Shown piece by piece: positions 17,421-25,006 of a stretch of 64,000 nt of DNA. Numbering within the stretch: position 1 is the stretch's first letter; every line of letters begins with the position of its first letter. The position numbers were made by a program, and so were the translations under genes. The DNA lies in contig CALRZN010000002.1 in the NCBI GenBank assembly GCA_943372645.1, forward strand, positions 1 through 64,000, in the 5' to 3' direction. The DNA is from VBWE01 sp943372645 (GTDB taxonomy: Bacteria > Bacteroidota > Bacteroidia > Palsa-965). The notes below the pieces were generated by a model that worked only from the letters and a program-made list of their open reading frames with translations, was not told the DNA's origin and ran no database searches.

Positions 17421-17494
17421 ATTCAGTCTGGCAGTCTTCAGTCGGCAGTCTTCCTGAGCGGAGCAAACTGCCGACTGCTGATTGCAGACTGAAT
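17421..17494. repeat. GGCAGT-family hairpin between holB and pgk
   Basis: Outer arms ATTCAGTCTG/CAGACTGAAT (17421-17430, 17485-17494) and inner arms CAGTCGGCAGT/ACTGCCGACTG (17439-17449, 17467-17477), all perfect. It lies between divergent genes, where a terminator is not needed. Confidence 0.65.
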
Positions 17495-17537
17495 TTCCGA
17501 ATCCCGATTTTGTAATACGAATTAACAACGGAAACCG

Positions 17538-17545
17538 TATTTTTG
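17538..17545 (+). promoter_or_regulatory. -7 box TATTTTTG of pgk
   Basis: A perfect TAnnTTTG, 23 nt before the pgk ATG. A TTTG at 17509-17512 is 25 nt upstream, a little too far for a standard -33 element. Confidence 0.5.
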
Positions 17546-17568
17546 CGCACGCATAATATTCCCGTAAT

Positions 17569-18762
17569 ATGAAAACCGTTGCCCAGTTCGATTTCAAAGG
17601 CCGCAAAGCCCTCATCCGTGTTGATTTTAATGTGCCGCTCGACAAAGCCACATTTGCCGTTACCGACGATACGCGCATCCGTGCAGCAATTCCGACCATC
17701 AAAAAAATACTGAGCGATGGCGGTTCGGTTATCCTTATGTCACATCTTGGCCGCCCGAAAGAAGGGCCGGAAGAAAAATATTCCCTCAAACACACCCTCC
17801 CCACTGTGAGCGGATTGCTCGGCGTTAACGTGCAGTTTGCAACCGATTGCGTGGGCGCGGAAGCAGAAGCTGCTGCTGCCGCCTTATTACCCGGCGAAGT
17901 GCTGCTGCTCGAAAACCTGCGTTTTCACAAAGCCGAAGAAAAAGGCGATGCCGCATTCGCGCAGCAATTGGCGAAGCTCGGCGACTTTTACGTGAACGAT
18001 GCGTTCGGTACGGCACACCGCGCACATGCCTCAACGGCTGTGATTGCACAGTTTTTTCCGGATGCACGCTGCTTCGGTTTTGTGATGAGCGGCGAACTGG
18101 AAAGCGTAAACAAAGTACTGCACAGCGCACAGAAACCATTTACCGCAATAATGGGCGGCGCGAAAGTGTCGGATAAAATCCTCATCCTGCAACAGCTTAT
18201 CAGCAAAGCCGATCACATCATCATCGGCGGCGGCATGGCATTTACATTTATCAAAGCGCTGGGCGGAAACATCGGCAAATCGCTGGTGGAAGACGATCGC
18301 CTCGAAACAGCGCTTGCTATTCTCGAAGATGCTAAAAAACGCGGCGTACAGATTCACCTGCCGGTGGATGCGGTTGCTGCAGATGCGTTTGACAACAACG
18401 CAAACAAACAGACCTGCAATGTAAACAGCATTCCGGATGGCTGGATGGGCCTGGATATCGGACCGGAAACCGAAACGATTTACAATGGAGTAATCGCGCA
18501 GTCGAAAACCATTCTTTGGAACGGACCGATGGGCGTTTTTGAAATGCCGAGTTTTGAATCGGGAACAAAATCGGCGGCATTCGCTGTTGCTGCTGCAACC
18601 AAAACCGGCGCGTTTTCGCTCATCGGGGGCGGCGATTCGGTGGCGGCAATTAATAAATACCACCTCGCCGACCAGGTGAGTTACGTTTCAACCGGTGGCG
18701 GCGCGCTGCTGGAATACATTGAGTCGGGAACGCTTCCCGGCATTGAAGCCATAGAAGGATAA
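17569..18762 (+). CDS. pgk: Phosphoglycerate kinase
   Basis: A 397-residue glycolytic enzyme that transfers phosphate between 1,3-bisphosphoglycerate and ADP in the cytoplasm. The markers are KALIRVDFNVPLD, the substrate-binding DDTRIRAAIPTIKKIL and LMSHLGRPK, FGTAHRAHAST, ILGGAKVSDKI-like IMGGAKVSDK, and the nucleotide-binding GGGDSVAAI. The length is normal and complete. A lipoprotein gene follows after 5 nt and probably shares its transcript. Confidence 0.97.
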   Translation: MKTVAQFDFKGRKALIRVDFNVPLDKATFAVTDDTRIRAAIPTIKKILSDGGSVILMSHLGRPKEGPEEKYSLKHTLPTVSGLLGVNVQFATDCVGAEAEAAAAALLPGEVLLLENLRFHKAEEKGDAAFAQQLAKLGDFYVNDAFGTAHRAHASTAVIAQFFPDARCFGFVMSGELESVNKVLHSAQKPFTAIMGGAKVSDKILILQQLISKADHIIIGGGMAFTFIKALGGNIGKSLVEDDRLETALAILEDAKKRGVQIHLPVDAVAADAFDNNANKQTCNVNSIPDGWMGLDIGPETETIYNGVIAQSKTILWNGPMGVFEMPSFESGTKSAAFAVAAATKTGAFSLIGGGDSVAAINKYHLADQVSYVSTGGGALLEYIESGTLPGIEAIEG

Positions 18763-18767
18763 AAAAC

Positions 18768-19289
18768 ATGTTTAACCGTTTTGTTGTTGGGTGTGTACTT
18801 GCGCTCCTGCTTGCAGGATGCGGCGGAGCCGGCTGGTCGCGCCACGGCAATGTCAATTTTTCAGCCGAGTTTCCCGGCGCCGCACGCGATACCTCCACCA
18901 TTGAAGGATCGCTGTACACCTTCCGCTTTTTTTACGAACCGCCCACCGCCACCGACGCCAATGCGTATTACGATGTGTCGGAATGTTCCATGCCCGACTC
19001 GCTCGAAAACTTCGGTAAAAACTTAGATGCCTACATGAAAGCCGATGCACAGGTATATGCCTGGTCCATTGACGGCACCCTCAGCGGCGAAGGCTCAGCG
19101 GTTACCAGCGGCACACTGAAAGGATTTGAGTACATCATTATCATGCCCGACAACATCGGCGAAGTAAAGCTGCGCAAATTTGCTGTCGGCAAAAAAATGT
19201 ACACGCTGAAAGTGATTACACCCAAAGAGCATTTAAATAACCCGGATATCAAACGGTTTATGGAGTCGTTCCGTTTGGAGAAGAAATAG
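18768..19289 (+). CDS. Predicted lipoprotein of unknown function
   Basis: A 173-residue protein with lipoprotein signal FVVGCVLALLLAGC, giving an acylated Cys19 followed by GGAGW. The mature part has WSRHGNVNFSAEFPGAARDTSTIEGSLYTFRFFYEP and ends in KRFMESFRLEKK, a pattern common in small proteins that describe a stress or chaperone-like role but without a named function. It starts 5 nt after pgk, so it is probably cotranscribed; no functional link is evident. Confidence 0.75.
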   Translation: MFNRFVVGCVLALLLAGCGGAGWSRHGNVNFSAEFPGAARDTSTIEGSLYTFRFFYEPPTATDANAYYDVSECSMPDSLENFGKNLDAYMKADAQVYAWSIDGTLSGEGSAVTSGTLKGFEYIIIMPDNIGEVKLRKFAVGKKMYTLKVITPKEHLNNPDIKRFMESFRLEKK

Positions 19290-19321
19290 GATCGTTTCCT
19301 CATGGTTATGATCGTATAATT

Positions 19322-19585
19322 CAGTTTGCAATTTGCAGTTTGCAGTCTGATCGTATTTCAAGAAAAACGATCGTTTAATTTCAACAGATTTTGGAACTGT
19401 GCTGTCTCTTCGCTAAACGCAATGTCCTTCCGCACTTGCCACGCACCACAATGGATTCGCAAAGTTACGCAACGAACATGGCGCGACTTTGCGCAAAACA
19501 TTGCGAAACATTGCGGTTAAATTAAACGAACGTTTTTCTTAACACAGGCAAAACTGCAAACTCTTAAACTGCAAATTGCAAACTG
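19322..19585. repeat. Nested composite of three hairpin repeat families
   Basis: Three layers. The outer arms at 19322-19341 and 19566-19585 (CAGTTTGCAATTTGCAGTTT) are perfect 20-bp inverted repeats. The middle arms at 19360-19380 and 19520-19540 are 21 bp with one mismatch (AAGAAAAACG...TCGTTTAATT). The core 19391-19519 is a GCAATGT-family block (CGCAATGTCC..., then TTTGCGCAAAACATTGCG and AAACATTGCGGTTAA). The stretch from 19290 to 19628 has no gene. Confidence 0.65.
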
Positions 19586-19628
19586 GTACCGGAAGTTATT
19601 TTATATAAAACCGGGCTTTGTCAGCAGG

Positions 19629-20189
19629 CTATTTTACAGAATCCTGTTTCAGCTTCACATCCACATCAATCTGCACATCTTCTTTCTTCGGAATCATTTC
19701 GCCGAGGTTGCTGTTTTTTAATCCCGGGATAACGGTGGGTGCTACTTTTCCGAGCGGTTCGTAGAGCAATGAACCCTGGCGGATTTCGGCGGGCAGCAGG
19801 GGCAGGTCTTTTTCGATGGCGGCAATTACAAACTGCAGGATGCTGATCACCAGCGCCCATTTGAGGCAGCCCAGCGCACCACCGGCTATTTTATTGAAAA
19901 TGCTCAGTCCCGAATCATCCGCAAAACGGTCAACAAGTTTGGCCACGCCAAACACCGCCATCAGGATACCGATAAAAATAAGCGCAAACGAAATCAGCGG
20001 AATGTAGGGCGACTGCGAATCCATCCAGCCCCGGATGAGGCCGGCAAGCCCGTCTGACAAATGAATACCGCCCCACACGCCCAGGAAAAATGCCGCCAGT
20101 GTGGCCCCTTCCATGATAGCGCCTTTCATAAATCCGCGGTAAAAACCCCACAGCAGCGGAATCGCAATAATGATGTCTATATAATTCAT
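19629..20189 (-). CDS. CvpA-family membrane protein
   Basis: A 186-residue protein. MNYIDIIIAIPLLWGFYRGFMKGAIMEGATLAAFFLGVWGG is the typical CvpA start, with four to five membrane helices (about 5-20, 30-48, 65-85, 105-125). The C-terminus is soluble and ends PKKEDVQIDVDVKLKQDSVK. CvpA proteins support envelope functions and colicin V production in enterobacteria; the precise role in Bacteroidota is not known. Its start faces away from a divergent plus-strand gene. Confidence 0.85.
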   Translation of the reverse strand: MNYIDIIIAIPLLWGFYRGFMKGAIMEGATLAAFFLGVWGGIHLSDGLAGLIRGWMDSQSPYIPLISFALIFIGILMAVFGVAKLVDRFADDSGLSIFNKIAGGALGCLKWALVISILQFVIAAIEKDLPLLPAEIRQGSLLYEPLGKVAPTVIPGLKNSNLGEMIPKKEDVQIDVDVKLKQDSVK

Positions 20190-20300
20190 GCGTCACAAAG
20201 AAAACACAAGCCGGACAGCATTTCGGCCATCATGCAAAAATGTTATTCATGTTGCGTTGTGAATTTTTATTCGCTCCGCATTTTACACCTTTTGCGTGCG

Positions 20301-20308
20301 TACCTTTG
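20301..20308 (+). promoter_or_regulatory. -7 box TACCTTTG directly before an ATG
   Basis: A perfect TAnnTTTG that ends 5 nt before the ATG at 20314. The usual start point would coincide with the ATG, so the mRNA may be leaderless. Confidence 0.5.
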
Positions 20309-20313
20309 CCCGC

Positions 20314-20661
20314 ATGTTACACGACGACGAACTCGAAAACAACTGGGAAAAGGTACTCACCGCGCTTGAACCACAATTTGGCGGCGACCTCGATCTGCAG
20401 GCCATCCTGTTCATCATCGGCGTGCAGGAACTGGGCAAAGGGTATGTGAAACTGAAAAAAGACGACAAACTGAATGTGATGCACATTGCGGTGTGTACAC
20501 TGCTCGAACCGCTCGGTTATTACATCTTTGACGGAACCGATGCCGACGGCTGGCCGCACTGGACCTTCAACACCCAGCTGCCCCACCTCAAACCCGCCCA
20601 GCAGTCCCACCTGATGCGGCAGGCAGTGGTGGACTATTTTAAGAAGCAGGAACTCATTTAA
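20314..20661 (+). CDS. Conserved hypothetical protein
   Basis: A 115-residue soluble protein starting at the ATG at 20314 (MLHDDELENNWEKVL); the six residues upstream in frame fall inside the promoter box. It has no signal. FGGDLDLQAILFIIGVQELGKGYVKLKKDDKLNVMHIAVCTLLEPLGYY suggests a helical domain, and WPHWTFNTQLPHL is a distinctive Trp/His segment. I do not recognise the family by name, though proteins of this appearance recur in Bacteroidota. It stands between the divergent CvpA gene and repeats. Confidence 0.7.
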   Translation: MLHDDELENNWEKVLTALEPQFGGDLDLQAILFIIGVQELGKGYVKLKKDDKLNVMHIAVCTLLEPLGYYIFDGTDADGWPHWTFNTQLPHLKPAQQSHLMRQAVVDYFKKQELI

Positions 20662-20694
20662 GTTTTATATAAACTCCTTCGGAGGGTTTCATTT

Positions 20695-20830
20695 CCAGTG
20701 GCAGCGGCAGTTGGCAGTGGCAGTCGTATCCATTTCAAAAGCAGCAAAGCTGCATTTTGAAATGCACGGACCAAAAACGATTGTGGTATAAAATCCGACT
20801 GCCACTGCTGCCTGCCACTGCCACTAGTTC
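20695..20830. repeat. GGCAGTGGCAGT hairpin with nested inner hairpin
   Basis: The left block (AGTGGCAGCGGCAG, GGCAGTGGCAGTCG, ending near 20726) faces the right block at 20797-20826 (CGACTGCCACTGCTGCC, TGCCACTGCCACT). The loop holds a second hairpin: CATTTCAAAAGCAGC (20731-20745) against GCTGCATTTTGAAATG (20749-20764). It lies between convergent genes. Confidence 0.65.
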
Positions 20831-20864
20831 CTGGATCTTTAGTTGAATTAACCAACTTTTACAT

Positions 20865-20900
20865 AAAAAAAGACCCATCCGTTTCGGGACAGGTCTTTTT
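20865..20900 (-). terminator. Intrinsic terminator of the lipoprotein gene
   Basis: AAAAAGACC and GGTCTTTTT pair around an inner CCG/CGG, with T-runs in both orientations. It lies 21 nt past the stop of the minus-strand lipoprotein gene at 20921. Confidence 0.7.
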
Positions 20901-20920
20901 CATATCAAAACAGTAAAATC

Positions 20921-21286
20921 TTACTGGATAGTTACTTCTTTGGTTACCGATTCGCCGATTTCGAGGCGGATTACGTCCGCGTTGTTATTGGTGCGCGGCG
21001 GTGTGGTGGTGGTGGCTTCGATGTTGAAGATGGCCGGCAGTTTAAACGAATGGTGCGTCTGACCCGATGCGTCGGTGTTTTGCTGGTCAACTACATCGCC
21101 AGGGCCATTCTGGCCGGTTGCAGTAAGTTTAACAAGCGCACCGGCAACCGGAAGCCCGTTTGTATCGCGGACGGTAATGGTTGCATCACATTGGGTATCC
21201 TTTTTGCATCCGGTTACAGATACAGTCAGCAAAAAAAGCAGGCCGGCGGCCAGGATTGGTCTGAAATATGTGGTTTTTTTCATCAT
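20921..21286 (-). CDS. Small lipoprotein with a carboxypeptidase-regulatory-like domain
   Basis: A 121-residue protein with signal ending in VSVTGC (Cys27) and then KKDTQC. The mature part, CDATITVRDTNGLPVAGALVKLTATG followed by NTDASGQTHHSFKLPAIFNIEATT, reads as one beta-sandwich of the carboxypeptidase regulatory or transthyretin-like type found on TonB-dependent and surface proteins. No partner is encoded nearby. It is divergent from the cyclophilin gene, and its own terminator lies downstream. Confidence 0.75.
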   Translation of the reverse strand: MMKKTTYFRPILAAGLLFLLTVSVTGCKKDTQCDATITVRDTNGLPVAGALVKLTATGQNGPGDVVDQQNTDASGQTHHSFKLPAIFNIEATTTTPPRTNNNADVIRLEIGESVTKEVTIQ

Positions 21287-21319
21287 GTGTAAATTATTAC
21301 AAAAACCTTTGCCTCGATT

Positions 21320-21351
21320 TTTGCCGCAAAGTAGCTGATTCTATACCTTTA
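21320..21351 (+). promoter_or_regulatory. Promoter of the cyclophilin-pheS region
   Basis: The -33 TTTG at 21320-21323 is 20 nt before the -7 box TACCTTTA at 21344-21351, the normal Bacteroidota layout, 31 nt before the ATG at 21383. Confidence 0.55.
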
Positions 21352-21382
21352 CGTCCAACAAATATAAAAAGTTTTTAACACA

Positions 21383-22222
21383 ATGAAAAGGATAGCTCTT
21401 TTTTTTCTATTGATTACCAGCCTGTTGGCTTTGGGTTCATTTAAGCCCGGCAAAAAGGATAAACGCACCAAAGTGCTGATACACACGGAATACGGAGATA
21501 TCAAAATCGTGCTGTACGACGAAACCCCGAAGCACCGCGACAATTTTATCAAGCTGGTAAAAGAAGGAACTATTGACGGCACCCTGTTTCACCGGGTAAT
21601 CCCGGAGTTTATGATCCAGGGCGGTGATATTGATTCCAAAACGGCGAAACCGGGAGCTATGCTCGGTAACGGCGATGTGGGTTATACCATCCCGGCCGAA
21701 ATCCACCCGAACCTGTTTCACAAACGCGGCGCACTTGCCGCTGCCCGCCAGGGCGATGATGTGAACCCGAAAAAAGAATCGTCGGGCTGCCAGTTTTACA
21801 TTGTGCAGGGCCGCGTGTTTAACGACACCACGCTGAACGATGCGCTCGAACGTATTTACATGCCCATGAAGCAGCAGATTTTTATGGATTACATCAATGA
21901 TCCGAAAAATGTAAAGACCCGCGATGCTTTTGTACGTTGCCAGCAGCGCCAGAACGGCGACAGCCTGCAGATTCTTTCGCGCATTGTGAATCCGAAAATT
22001 GATTCCATATTTCAGACCCGCCCGCACCGCATTGTAACAGATGAACAGCGCCAGGCATACAAAACCATCGGCGGCACCCCGCACCTCGACGGTGGCTACA
22101 CCGTTTTCGGTGAAGTGATCAGCGGCCTCGATGTGGTGGAGAAAATTTCGAAAGAGGCCTGCGACAAAATGAACCGTCCGCTGAAGGACATAAAAATGAC
22201 GGTAACGTTCGTTAAAAAATAA
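21383..22222 (+). CDS. Peptidyl-prolyl cis-trans isomerase, cyclophilin type, exported
   Basis: A 279-residue protein with a signal peptide (MKRIALFFLLITSLLALGSF). The cyclophilin core includes VLIHTEYGDIKIVLYDETPKHRDNFIKL, LFHRVIPEFMIQGGDIDSK and, near the end, GGYTVFGEVISGLDVVEKI. The GCQFYIVQ segment replaces the usual SQFFI. About 60 residues (160-230; IYMPMKQQIFMDYINDPK to HRIVTDEQRQAYKTIG) are inserted before the last strand, as in many Bacteroidota enzymes. It probably assists folding in the periplasm. pheS follows 29 nt later and may be cotranscribed. Confidence 0.93.
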   Translation: MKRIALFFLLITSLLALGSFKPGKKDKRTKVLIHTEYGDIKIVLYDETPKHRDNFIKLVKEGTIDGTLFHRVIPEFMIQGGDIDSKTAKPGAMLGNGDVGYTIPAEIHPNLFHKRGALAAARQGDDVNPKKESSGCQFYIVQGRVFNDTTLNDALERIYMPMKQQIFMDYINDPKNVKTRDAFVRCQQRQNGDSLQILSRIVNPKIDSIFQTRPHRIVTDEQRQAYKTIGGTPHLDGGYTVFGEVISGLDVVEKISKEACDKMNRPLKDIKMTVTFVKK

Positions 22223-22251
22223 ACGGGCGGACGTTCCAAATAATACACACA

Positions 22252-23265
22252 ATGAAAGATCAGATCAACGCACTGCTTGAAGAAGTAAAAACCAGTAACG
22301 CAACCAACGCCGAAGAGGCCGAGCAGTTCCGTCTGAAATTCCTGAGCCGCAACGGTGCCATGAATGCGCTGTTCGATGCATTCAAACAGGTTCCGAATAC
22401 AGAGAAAAAAGAAACCGGCCAGCTGCTCAACCAGCTGAAAAGTGCCGCGCAGGAAAAATACGATGCGCTGAAAACCGCGCTCGAAAACAGCAGCGACGAA
22501 GCCGGAAGCACCACCGATCTTACATTGCCGGTAACACCGTTCAGCGGTTCGCGCCACCCGCTTTCTGTGGCCCGCGCCGAAATACTTTCTATTTTCAGCC
22601 GGCTCGGATTTACCGTTGCCGATGGTCCGGAAATAGAAGACGACTGGCACAACTTTTCCGCGCTCAACTTCCCGGAAGAACACCCGGCGCGCGATATGCA
22701 GGATACGTTTTTTATTGACAAAGACATCGCCCTGCGCACACACACCTCCAGCGTGCAGGTGCGTATTCTCGAAACCACCAAACCGCCGGTGCGCATGGTA
22801 ATGCCCGGACGCGTGTACCGCAACGAAGCCATTTCGGCGCGCGCACATTGTTTCTTCCACCAGGTGGAAGGACTTTATGTGGATACCGATGTGTCGTTTG
22901 CCGATATGAAACAAACGCTGCTGTATTTCGCACGTGAAATGTTCGGGGTGAAAAGCGAAATCCGTTTGCGTCCCTCCTACTTCCCGTTCACCGAACCGAG
23001 TGCGGAAGTAGATGTGTCGTGTACCATCTGCGGCGGCAAAGGCTGCAACGTTTGTAAATACACGGGCTGGCTCGAAATTATGGGCTGCGGCATGATTGAT
23101 CCCGCGGTGCTCGACAACTGCGGCATCGACAGTAAAACATACAGCGGTTTCGCTTTCGGAATGGGCATCGAACGTATCGCTATGCTGAAATATGGTGTGA
23201 AAGACCTGCGCCTGTTCTCGGAAAACGATGTACGCTTTTTGGAACAGTTTAAGGCAGCATATTAA
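22252..23265 (+). CDS. pheS: Phenylalanyl-tRNA synthetase alpha subunit
   Basis: A 337-residue class II synthetase subunit that charges tRNA-Phe with the beta subunit, which is not in this window. The N-terminal coiled coil (about 1-85) binds tRNA. The catalytic part has HPLSVARAEIL, the motif 2 region ARDMQDTFF/RTHTSSVQVR, FHQVEGLYVD and motif 3 FAFGMGIERIAML. The segment CTICGGKGCNVCKYTGWLEIMGCGM holds extra cysteines that are usual in this branch. Complete, with a normal start. Confidence 0.96.
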   Translation: MKDQINALLEEVKTSNATNAEEAEQFRLKFLSRNGAMNALFDAFKQVPNTEKKETGQLLNQLKSAAQEKYDALKTALENSSDEAGSTTDLTLPVTPFSGSRHPLSVARAEILSIFSRLGFTVADGPEIEDDWHNFSALNFPEEHPARDMQDTFFIDKDIALRTHTSSVQVRILETTKPPVRMVMPGRVYRNEAISARAHCFFHQVEGLYVDTDVSFADMKQTLLYFAREMFGVKSEIRLRPSYFPFTEPSAEVDVSCTICGGKGCNVCKYTGWLEIMGCGMIDPAVLDNCGIDSKTYSGFAFGMGIERIAMLKYGVKDLRLFSENDVRFLEQFKAAY

Positions 23266-23282
23266 ACGCTTCGCGTAGAATC

Positions 23283-23428
23283 AGTTTGCAGTTTTCAATT
23301 TGCAGTTTGCAGTTTTGTTTTTGGAATACAAGCTGTGTGCTGTCCCTGCATTTTATCCGGCTACAAAACGGTCGCTTAAAATGGACTGGTGGCCAGAACT
23401 GCAAATTGCAAACTGAAAACTGCAAACT
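23283..23428. repeat. TTTGCAG-family hairpin with 32-bp arms
   Basis: The left arm at 23283-23314 and right arm at 23397-23428 are reverse complements at 30 of 32 positions. Both are built from TTTGCAGT/TTTTCA units. The 82-nt loop is non-repetitive. It lies between pheS and the TPR gene. Confidence 0.75.
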
Positions 23429-23444
23429 AAAATCAAGCATGTAA

Positions 23445-23759
23445 ATGGATCGCCTCGCGCAACTCGAACTGTTACTGAAAGAAGATCCAAACGATCCCTT
23501 CCTGCATTACGGCATTGCATTGGAATACGCGGCGCGCGGGGATAAAAACGAGGCCATCACCCGCATCGAAAAACTGCTTGCCGAAAATCCGGATTACCTC
23601 GGCGCGTATTACCAGCTCGGGCAGCTGTATGAACAAACACAGCAAAACGAAAAAGCGCTGGCCACCTACCGCACCGGCGCCGCACTCGCCCAAAAAACCG
23701 GAAATAAAAAAACGCTTGGTGAGCTTAATGAGGCGTTGTGGATGCTGGAGGATGAATAG
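23445..23759 (+). CDS. Small TPR-repeat protein
   Basis: A 104-residue soluble protein made of about three tetratricopeptide repeats: LLLKEDPNDPFLHYGIALEYAARGDKNEAITRIEKLL, ENPDYLGAYYQLGQLYEQTQQNEKALATYRTGAALA and a capping helix ALWMLEDE. Such proteins mediate protein contacts. The frame uses the ATG at 23445, immediately after the hairpin repeat, with no Shine-Dalgarno. No partner is evident. Confidence 0.8.
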   Translation: MDRLAQLELLLKEDPNDPFLHYGIALEYAARGDKNEAITRIEKLLAENPDYLGAYYQLGQLYEQTQQNEKALATYRTGAALAQKTGNKKTLGELNEALWMLEDE

Positions 23760-23796
23760 TTTGCTATAAAATTCCTTCGGAATAAATCGAGGAATA

Positions 23797-23995
23797 GTTG
23801 GCAGTTTGCAATTTGCAGTTTTGCACGTTTTTCAAGGTGTCAGTTCATACTTCTGACCAAAAACGCTGGTACATTAAAACGAAGCATTGTGAAAAACCAA
23901 GGTTAAAAGATATTCAATACAAAGAACTTGAACATTGAAAATGGAGCGTTGAACATTGAAAATTTTTGAACCTTCAATATTCAACGCTCCGTATG
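23797..23995. repeat. Repeat arm (TTTGCAG) and ACATTGAA-type hairpin
   Basis: Positions 23797-23825 carry a single TTTGCAG-family arm. At 23943-23990 GGAGCGTTGAA pairs with TTCAACGCTCC (11 bp) and ATTGAA with TTCAAT. It lies 33 nt past the enoyl-CoA hydratase stop and could end its transcript, though there is no clean T-run. Related ACATTGAA units precede asd at 29391-29435. Confidence 0.55.
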
Positions 23996-24022
23996 CAGTA
24001 AATAGAACTTAAATAAACGTTT

Positions 24023-24799
24023 TTACTTCCCCTTAAACTCCGCTTTCCGTTTTTCCATAAACGCTCCGGTTCCTTCTTTGAAGTCTTCTGTTCCGCAGCA
24101 GCGGCCGAATGCTTCTACTTCAAATTGGTAACCGTCAACGCCGTCGGAATAATGCGCGTCCACACATTGTACGATTTCAGCAACGGCAAGCGGTGCTTTC
24201 GATGCGATGCGCAGGAGAATTTCCATGCACTTCGGGATGAGCTGATCAGGAGCCACGAGGTAGTTTACAAGGCCTACGCGGTAGGCATCCTGTGCGCTGA
24301 TGATGTCGCCGGTCATGAGCAGTTCGGTGGCGCGGCCGCGGCCGATGTGCTGTGTGAGGCGCTGGGTACCGCCGTAGCCCGGGATGAGGCCGAGGTTTAC
24401 TTCCGGCTGTCCGAACTTCGCGTTTTCGGATGCAATGCGCATGTGGCAGGCCATGGCCAGTTCACAACCGCCGCCGAGTGCAAACCCGTTAACAGCTGCA
24501 ATCACCGGTTTCGGACACATTTCAATGGATTTGAAAATAGCATGTCCTGATGCTGCAAAACCTTCGCCGCCTTTGGCATCTAATCCGGCAAACTCCGAAA
24601 TGTCGGCGCCGGCCACAAATGATTTCGGACCGCTGCCGGTAATGATGATGCCGCGGATGCTGTTGTCAGCAACGGCTTCGTTGATGGCCTGCTGCAGTTC
24701 TTTCAGCGTAGCCTGGTTGAGTGCATTCAGTTTATCGGGACGATTGATGAAAATCGTGCGGATGCTGTTGTTATCTTCAGTAAGCAGATTCTGATACAT
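24023..24799 (-). CDS. Enoyl-CoA hydratase/isomerase
   Basis: A crotonase-fold enzyme of 258 residues. The start is set at the ATG at 24797-24799 (MYQNLLTEDNNSIRTIFINRP). GAGADISEF-type SFVAGADISEF binds the CoA thioester, and FALGGGCELAMACHM gives the oxyanion hole. GQPEVNLGLIPGYGGTQRL has the catalytic Glu, and the first catalytic Glu is within GGGCELAM, so this is a hydratase rather than a decarboxylase. It may act in beta-oxidation or amino-acid breakdown. The C-terminal MEKRKAEFKGK is normal. Upstream lies a palindromic region that could regulate it. Confidence 0.92.
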   Translation of the reverse strand: MYQNLLTEDNNSIRTIFINRPDKLNALNQATLKELQQAINEAVADNSIRGIIITGSGPKSFVAGADISEFAGLDAKGGEGFAASGHAIFKSIEMCPKPVIAAVNGFALGGGCELAMACHMRIASENAKFGQPEVNLGLIPGYGGTQRLTQHIGRGRATELLMTGDIISAQDAYRVGLVNYLVAPDQLIPKCMEILLRIASKAPLAVAEIVQCVDAHYSDGVDGYQFEVEAFGRCCGTEDFKEGTGAFMEKRKAEFKGK

Positions 24800-24831
24800 T
24801 GTTTCGGTTTGATTTTGCATGGGACGAAGTT

Positions 24832-24884
24832 ACGGTTTGCCCGCGATTGGCAAAACACATTTGCCCCGACTTTCGGCAAACCGT
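24832..24884. promoter_or_regulatory. Palindrome upstream of enoyl-CoA hydratase
   Basis: ACGGTTTGCC (24832-24841) faces GGCAAACCGT (24875-24884), and GGCAAA-ACACA-TTTGCC (24849-24865) is nested inside. Thus TTTGCC/GGCAAA occurs in four alternating copies. It starts 33 nt before the coding start. This could be an operator array or one more hairpin repeat. Confidence 0.4.
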
Positions 24885-25006
24885 CGTTTTCGGGCGACCA
24901 GCGGCATTTCAGGATTTTCTGCCCCGGGATTTGGGTGCCTTGAGCAGTGCGGTAAACATGATGCCAGCATAAACGTCATCTGCTGCTGATTCATTTGTTT
25001 AAGATG

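Noticed and set aside
17421..17494. Repeat array considered as a CRISPR
   Set aside because: Units are short, degenerate and arranged as inverted arms; there are no spacers of constant length and no cas genes.
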